Shown piece after piece: positions 5,651-8,355 of a stretch of DNA of 8,355 nt. This DNA comes from an uncultured Chthoniobacterales bacterium (GTDB lineage Bacteria > Verrucomicrobiota > Verrucomicrobiia > Chthoniobacterales > CAKUMP01). The stretch is taken from NCBI GenBank assembly GCA_934667795.1, contig CAKUMP010000094.1, positions 1 to 8,355 of the forward strand, read 5' to 3'. The position numbers were made by a program, and so were the translations under genes. The notes beneath the pieces were generated by a model, which was not told the DNA's origin, did no database searches, and saw only the letters and a list, made by a program, of their open reading frames with translations. Position 1 is the first letter of the stretch. Every line of letters starts with the position of its first letter.

Positions 5651-6496
5651 TTAAGTTTTTGTTTTCAGCCATTTACAAATTGCATCCAGGATGCGCACTC
5701 CTTGCTCTCCCTGATGCCCTTCGTGTCCCATTTCATCCACAATTAAAATTTCCCGTTCTTTTGCCCCACAGCTCTCATAAAACTCTACAGATGTTTTGAG
5801 ACAGGTCACACAATCCTCCGTGCCATGGTACAGAAACAATGGCGTAGTAAATTCCGAAGCACGCTGCATCGCTACTGCCGACCCCTGTACCATTTGTGCA
5901 TAAAGCCCTGCCGATATTCGCTGGTGCAAGAGTTTTGCCTCTTCTTCTTCCAGTTCTTCCAGAAATTCTCCATTCACCAGAAATTTTTTATCGATTTTTG
6001 TCGAAAACGTAAATGCCGGATAGACCCGGGCGGCAATTTGCCCAGCCAATAATTTCCACCATGGGGACTTCATCGCTAAGCCCAACCAGGGAGCAGACAA
6101 TATCACCCCGTTTACCTGAAGTTTTTTATCCAGAATCGTATTTACTACCAGTTGCCCTCCCATACTGTGTCCGTAAATAAAAACTGCTCCCGGCTGTTGC
6201 TGTTGTATCTGTTCCACCGCCCACACAATCACCTCTTCCATCTCTTCATAACTGGTCATGTGTCCACGTATTCCATCCGAACGTCCATGCCCCCACAAAT
6301 CCACTACCCTCACACGTAACCCTATTGCGGTTAAACGATCCGCCACATACCGGTATCTCGCCCCATGTTCTCCCAATCCATGCACAATCAGCACCGTTCC
6401 CCAGGAATTTTCATCACGCCTCCACTCCCGTACATACACCTTCCTCCCCGCCAGAGAATAATACTCGCCATTCAAAAACATCTTCGACTCAGACAT
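5651..6496 (-). CDS. Monoacylglycerol lipase-like alpha/beta hydrolase (Hydrolase_4 / S33 group)
   Basis: A 281-residue single-domain alpha/beta hydrolase. VLIVHGLGEHGARYR (35-49) is the oxyanion-hole strand typical of the monoglyceride lipase and lysophospholipase group. VVDLWGHGRSDG (64-75) precedes the nucleophile elbow YGHSMGGQ (108-115) with Ser111. FLYHGTEDCVT (221-231) gives Asp228, and MGHEGHQGE gives His258, so the triad is complete. A helical cap at about 140-205 includes an acidic run (LEELEEEEA). No signal peptide or membrane segment is seen, so a cytosolic enzyme acting on short acylglycerols or other esters is likely; the true substrate is unknown. The ATG at 6496 has only a weak GGGGA 7 nt upstream. 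The gene starts 41 bp after the tRNA on the same strand, and no terminator is evident between them, so it may be read from the tRNA promoter. Confidence 0.87.
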   Translation of the reverse strand: MSESKMFLNGEYYSLAGRKVYVREWRRDENSWGTVLIVHGLGEHGARYRYVADRLTAIGLRVRVVDLWGHGRSDGIRGHMTSYEEMEEVIVWAVEQIQQQQPGAVFIYGHSMGGQLVVNTILDKKLQVNGVILSAPWLGLAMKSPWWKLLAGQIAARVYPAFTFSTKIDKKFLVNGEFLEELEEEEAKLLHQRISAGLYAQMVQGSAVAMQRASEFTTPLFLYHGTEDCVTCLKTSVEFYESCGAKEREILIVDEMGHEGHQGEQGVRILDAICKWLKTKT

Positions 6497-6537
6497 TTTA
6501 ATTTCCCCAATCCATCAAATTCCAAAATTCGTCAAAT

Positions 6538-6612
6538 TGGTACCAGGGGCGAGAATTGAACTCGCGACCAAGGGCTTATGAGTCCCCTGCTCTACCTCTG
6601 AGCTACCCTGGC
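6538..6612 (-). tRNA. tRNA with CAT anticodon (elongator Met or Ile2)
   Basis: The minus strand folds as a full cloverleaf with 3' CCA encoded (6538-6540). Acceptor GCCAGGG pairs with CCCTGGT (G1-U72 wobble), discriminator A. The D arm is GCTC-AGAGGTA-GAGC. The anticodon stem is GGGGA/GCCCT around loop CTCATAA with anticodon CAT. The variable loop is TGGTC and the T arm GCGAG-TTCAATT-CTCGC. It lacks the C1-A72 mismatch of bacterial initiator tRNA, so it is not fMet. The anticodon-arm context (GACTCATAA, CTTGGTCGC) resembles bacterial tRNA-Ile2, whose C34 is changed to lysidine by TilS, but elongator Met is equally possible. The last anticodon-stem pair is an A-G mismatch (31-39), which is unusual. 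Confidence 0.93.
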
Positions 6613-6623
6613 AGAGAATTGGA

Positions 6624-6651
6624 AGCCTAGCAAAATTTTTTGATCTTTCAA
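6624..6651 (-). promoter_or_regulatory. tRNA promoter
   Basis: Minus-strand TTGAAA (6646-6651) and TAGGCT (6624-6629) are separated by 16 bp. The -10 ends 11 nt before tRNA position 1, leaving a 5' leader of about 4-5 nt. This spacing is usual for a stable-RNA promoter. It may also drive the downstream hydrolase gene. Confidence 0.6.
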
Positions 6652-6714
6652 GCGTTTTTATTCCAAAACTGACCATAGAATTAAAATCATGCTTTTACCA
6701 GAAGTTTTACATCC

Positions 6715-6759
6715 AAAAAATGTCCTCTCTGCGTGCCACTCAGCCACGGGCATCTGAGG
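6715..6759 (-). terminator. Possible intrinsic terminator of ispH
   Basis: Downstream of the ispH stop, minus-strand CCTC and TGCC can pair with GGCA and GAGG (6724-6759), with an asymmetric internal loop and an 11-nt apical loop. The sequence ACA and then six T (6715-6720) follow. The stem is imperfect, but the T run and position fit a terminator separating ispH from the tRNA promoter. The rest of 6652-6714 is A/T-rich and shows nothing further. Confidence 0.4.
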
Positions 6760-6764
6760 TCATG

Positions 6765-8015
6765 CTAATCCGTTTGAATCCCTGTACTCCGTAAAACGTC
6801 ATCCCGATCCACTCCCCCTAATTCAAAGACCCGCAAGATCGTTTCTTCAATTAAATTGTTCGGACAGGACGCGCCCGCGGTCACCCCCACAATAACAGGA
6901 AGTTTCGGAAACCAGTTTTTCGTCTGAATTTCCTGCTTCTGATGCAAATTATAATGCGTGATGTTTTCTGCTGAATCCATCCTGGTTGCATTACGAATGA
7001 AATACGTCGGCAAAACGACTTCCCCCATTTCCGCCAAATGGGAGGTGTTGGAGCTATTATACCCACCCACCACCAGCAGCAGATCCATGGGTTCCTTCAA
7101 CATCATTTCCAATGCATTTTGCCGCTCCTGTGTGGCCCCGCAGATCGTATCAAAAAAGCGATAGTTTTCCTTTGCTTTTTCTTCATCCCCATCTCGCTGA
7201 CGAATCGCCTCATAAATTCTGCGCTGCACTTCTTCTGTTTCACCGCGCATCATCGTTGTCTGATTCGCCACTCCGACCCGTTTCAAATGGACATCCGGAT
7301 TGAATCCTTCACTCATGGCGCCCTTGAATTTTCCCAAAAATTCCTGACGATCGCCTCCATTCACAATGTACTGGCACACGTAATCGGTTTCTTCCAGATT
7401 CAAAACGACCAGATAATGGCCACTTCCATCCCCCACAGCATGGGAACTGGTCGCCCGTGTCTCTTCATGCTCCGCCTTCCCATGGATAATCGACGTCGCT
7501 TCATCCCGGCTATTCTGCCGCACGCGTTTCCACACGCTCATCACATCGCCGCATGTTGTGTCCACGACCTGACACCCAATGTTTTTGAGTCGTTCTTGCA
7601 ATGCCACTTCGGCACCAAATGCAGGAATAATCACCACATCTTCCGGCCCGACAGAGCTTAAATCCAGCGTCTCACCACGCCCCTTGAGATAACGAATTCC
7701 CATGGATGAAAGCTGCGCGTTGACATCGGGGTTGTGAATAATTTCTCCAATGAGGTAGAGGGTGCGGTCAGCAAAAACTTTGCGAGCAGCATAAGCGAGG
7801 TCAATCGCCCTCTCCACGCCGTAACAAAATCCAAATTGCTTTGCTAACCGAATGGTGACGTCTCCAAATTTTACTCCTCCGCCCACTCGGCGAAGTTTTT
7901 CAACAAGGGGACTAAAATAATGGGCCTCTACGGCAGCTTGAACTGCTTCCATCACTTCGGGGGTGCGAAGATTGACGCGACGGGCCGGCGGTGCGGAACT
8001 AGCAACTTGTGACAT
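6765..8015 (-). CDS. ispH: 4-hydroxy-3-methylbut-2-enyl diphosphate reductase (long form)
   Basis: IspH (LytB) reduces HMBPP to IPP and DMAPP, the last step of the MEP isoprenoid pathway, at a [4Fe-4S] centre. From the ATG at 8015 the protein has 416 residues, longer than the roughly 315 of E. coli. It has an N-terminal extension and internal insertions, as in cyanobacterial and plant-like long forms. The residue numbers below count from the upstream GTG (8042); subtract 9 for the chosen start. Cluster ligands are Cys73 in FGFCYGVERAI, Cys164 in VDTTCGDVMSVWKRV and Cys301 in TICGATQERQNA. IHGKAEHEETRATSSH (186-201) supplies the catalytic His/Glu region, and NSSNTSHLAE (329-338) the diphosphate-binding Ser-X-Asn. 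The reading frame is open to the GTG at 8042, but MSQVASS from the ATG is the more natural start. Neither has a ribosome-binding site. It follows glnD by 66 bp on the same strand. Confidence 0.94.
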   Translation of the reverse strand: MSQVASSAPPARRVNLRTPEVMEAVQAAVEAHYFSPLVEKLRRVGGGVKFGDVTIRLAKQFGFCYGVERAIDLAYAARKVFADRTLYLIGEIIHNPDVNAQLSSMGIRYLKGRGETLDLSSVGPEDVVIIPAFGAEVALQERLKNIGCQVVDTTCGDVMSVWKRVRQNSRDEATSIIHGKAEHEETRATSSHAVGDGSGHYLVVLNLEETDYVCQYIVNGGDRQEFLGKFKGAMSEGFNPDVHLKRVGVANQTTMMRGETEEVQRRIYEAIRQRDGDEEKAKENYRFFDTICGATQERQNALEMMLKEPMDLLLVVGGYNSSNTSHLAEMGEVVLPTYFIRNATRMDSAENITHYNLHQKQEIQTKNWFPKLPVIVGVTAGASCPNNLIEETILRVFELGGVDRDDVLRSTGIQTD

Positions 8016-8081
8016 GAGATTACAATTTACCGCGAAGAGCACGGACGTCCAACGCTAACCGTTGATCACGGCGGAAAGGCT

Positions 8082-8355
8082 TTACCTCTTCGCATGCTGC
8101 GCAGGTACAGCCGCCTCCTGCAGCGTACGTTGCAAATGACGTACGGCCTGATCTTCCATGACCTTTTCTCCATTGTCCGCATGCACGAGGTAAAACGTAT
8201 CAATAGCCACTTCCTTTTCCGTCGTAATTCTGGCCAGTACCAGCGAAAGGCCGATCTGCGTCAACGCCTGCGCGCGCCGGCCCTGAATCTCGAGCAGGAT
8301 CTCTACGTGCAGGACGGCCTGAAGACCGGCCGTGTCATGGTCAAGGACGAAGACG
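8082..8355 (-). CDS. glnD: C-terminal ACT domain of a GlnD-like [protein-PII] uridylyltransferase (partial)
   Basis: The frame enters from the right edge and ends at TAA 8084-8082, giving the last 90 residues of a larger protein. It contains VFVLDHDTAGL, an ACT-type strand and ligand loop, then ALTQIGLSLVLARITTEK and VAIDTFYLVHADNGEKV. The last two match the closing ACT domain of GlnD (LGISLHGARITT...D.F in E. coli). GlnD adds and removes UMP on PII proteins in response to glutamine, and the ACT domains sense glutamine. Between the ligand loop and ARI there are 29 residues where about 17 are usual, so the domain carries an extra segment of about 12 residues. The catalytic nucleotidyltransferase and HD domains would lie outside the window. 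By eye this end is more G+C rich than the rest. Another ACT-domain protein is possible. Confidence 0.75.
   Translation of the reverse strand, partial: VFVLDHDTAGLQAVLHVEILLEIQGRRAQALTQIGLSLVLARITTEKEVAIDTFYLVHADNGEKVMEDQAVRHLQRTLQEAAVPAQHAKR

Noticed and set aside
5602..5799. A 65-codon plus-strand frame starting in the thiD-hydrolase gap
   Set aside because: It runs through the palindrome and then antisense through the hydrolase C-terminus, with no ribosome-binding site and no motif.
7038..7661. A 207-codon plus-strand frame
   Set aside because: It lies entirely antisense inside ispH, which has all its cluster cysteines and motifs. The product is rich in His, Phe and Ile without any domain pattern.
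8016..8042. GTG at 8042 as the ispH start, and a TTGGAC-17-TAAATT promoter just before the ATG at 8015
   Set aside because: The GTG has no ribosome-binding site and adds only nine residues of no recognised value. The promoter matches are weak (three and four of six), so neither is annotated.
8019..8355. An open plus-strand frame of over 100 codons running off the right edge, opposite glnD and the ispH 5' region
   Set aside because: It has no early start codon and reads like a mirror of G+C-rich codons (many Arg and Leu), with no family motif. The minus strand has a recognisable GlnD ACT signature.
1..8355. CRISPR array, IS ends, att sites or replication origin
   Set aside because: No spaced direct repeats, transposase, integrase or clustered DnaA-like boxes were seen. 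The tRNA 3' end shows no nearby duplicate that would suggest an attachment site.

Overview
The window looks like ordinary chromosomal DNA of a free-living bacterium with moderate G+C content, most likely from the PVC group and perhaps Verrucomicrobiota. Three things point there: the long-form IspH with a GFCYGVERAI centre, a GlnD tail reading ARITTEKEVAIDTFY, and several genes without a clear Shine-Dalgarno sequence. The placement is inferred from protein style alone and has not been tested by comparison. No phage, IS element or CRISPR array is visible.

Layout, left to right. (1) 1-400, minus: a type II toxin-antitoxin pair, an AbrB-type antitoxin followed by a PIN-domain (VapC) toxin whose end lies beyond the left edge; the two overlap by ATGA. 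(2) 478-4667, minus: a probable five-gene transcription unit apaG - queF - queC - queE - large alpha/beta hydrolase. A good sigma-70-like promoter lies just before apaG, and a weak hairpin with a T-rich tract follows the hydrolase. QueE, QueC and QueF catalyse the consecutive steps from 6-carboxy-tetrahydropterin to preQ1, the precursor of queuosine in tRNA. FolE, QueD, Tgt, QueA and the last reductase are not in the window. (3) 4710-5573, plus: thiD, divergent from apaG across only 42 bp, so the two promoters must interlock. (4) 5574-5650: a convergent gap holding a perfect 7-bp-stem palindrome with a GAGA loop. (5) 5651-6612, minus: a monoacylglycerol-lipase-like hydrolase just downstream of a CAT-anticodon tRNA gene that has its own promoter and an encoded CCA. 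(6) 6765-8355, minus: ispH (last step of the MEP isoprenoid pathway), preceded by the C-terminal ACT domain of a GlnD-like PII uridylyltransferase cut by the right edge.

Most of the content is housekeeping: tRNA modification, thiamine, isoprenoids, nitrogen signalling. I do not see a new defence or mobile system. The points most worth a second look are the interlocked apaG/thiD promoters, the intergenic palindrome, the unusual ThiD substrate loop, the tRNA with an A-G mismatch and ambiguous Met/Ile2 identity, the esterase in the queuosine operon, and an extra stretch in the GlnD ACT domain.
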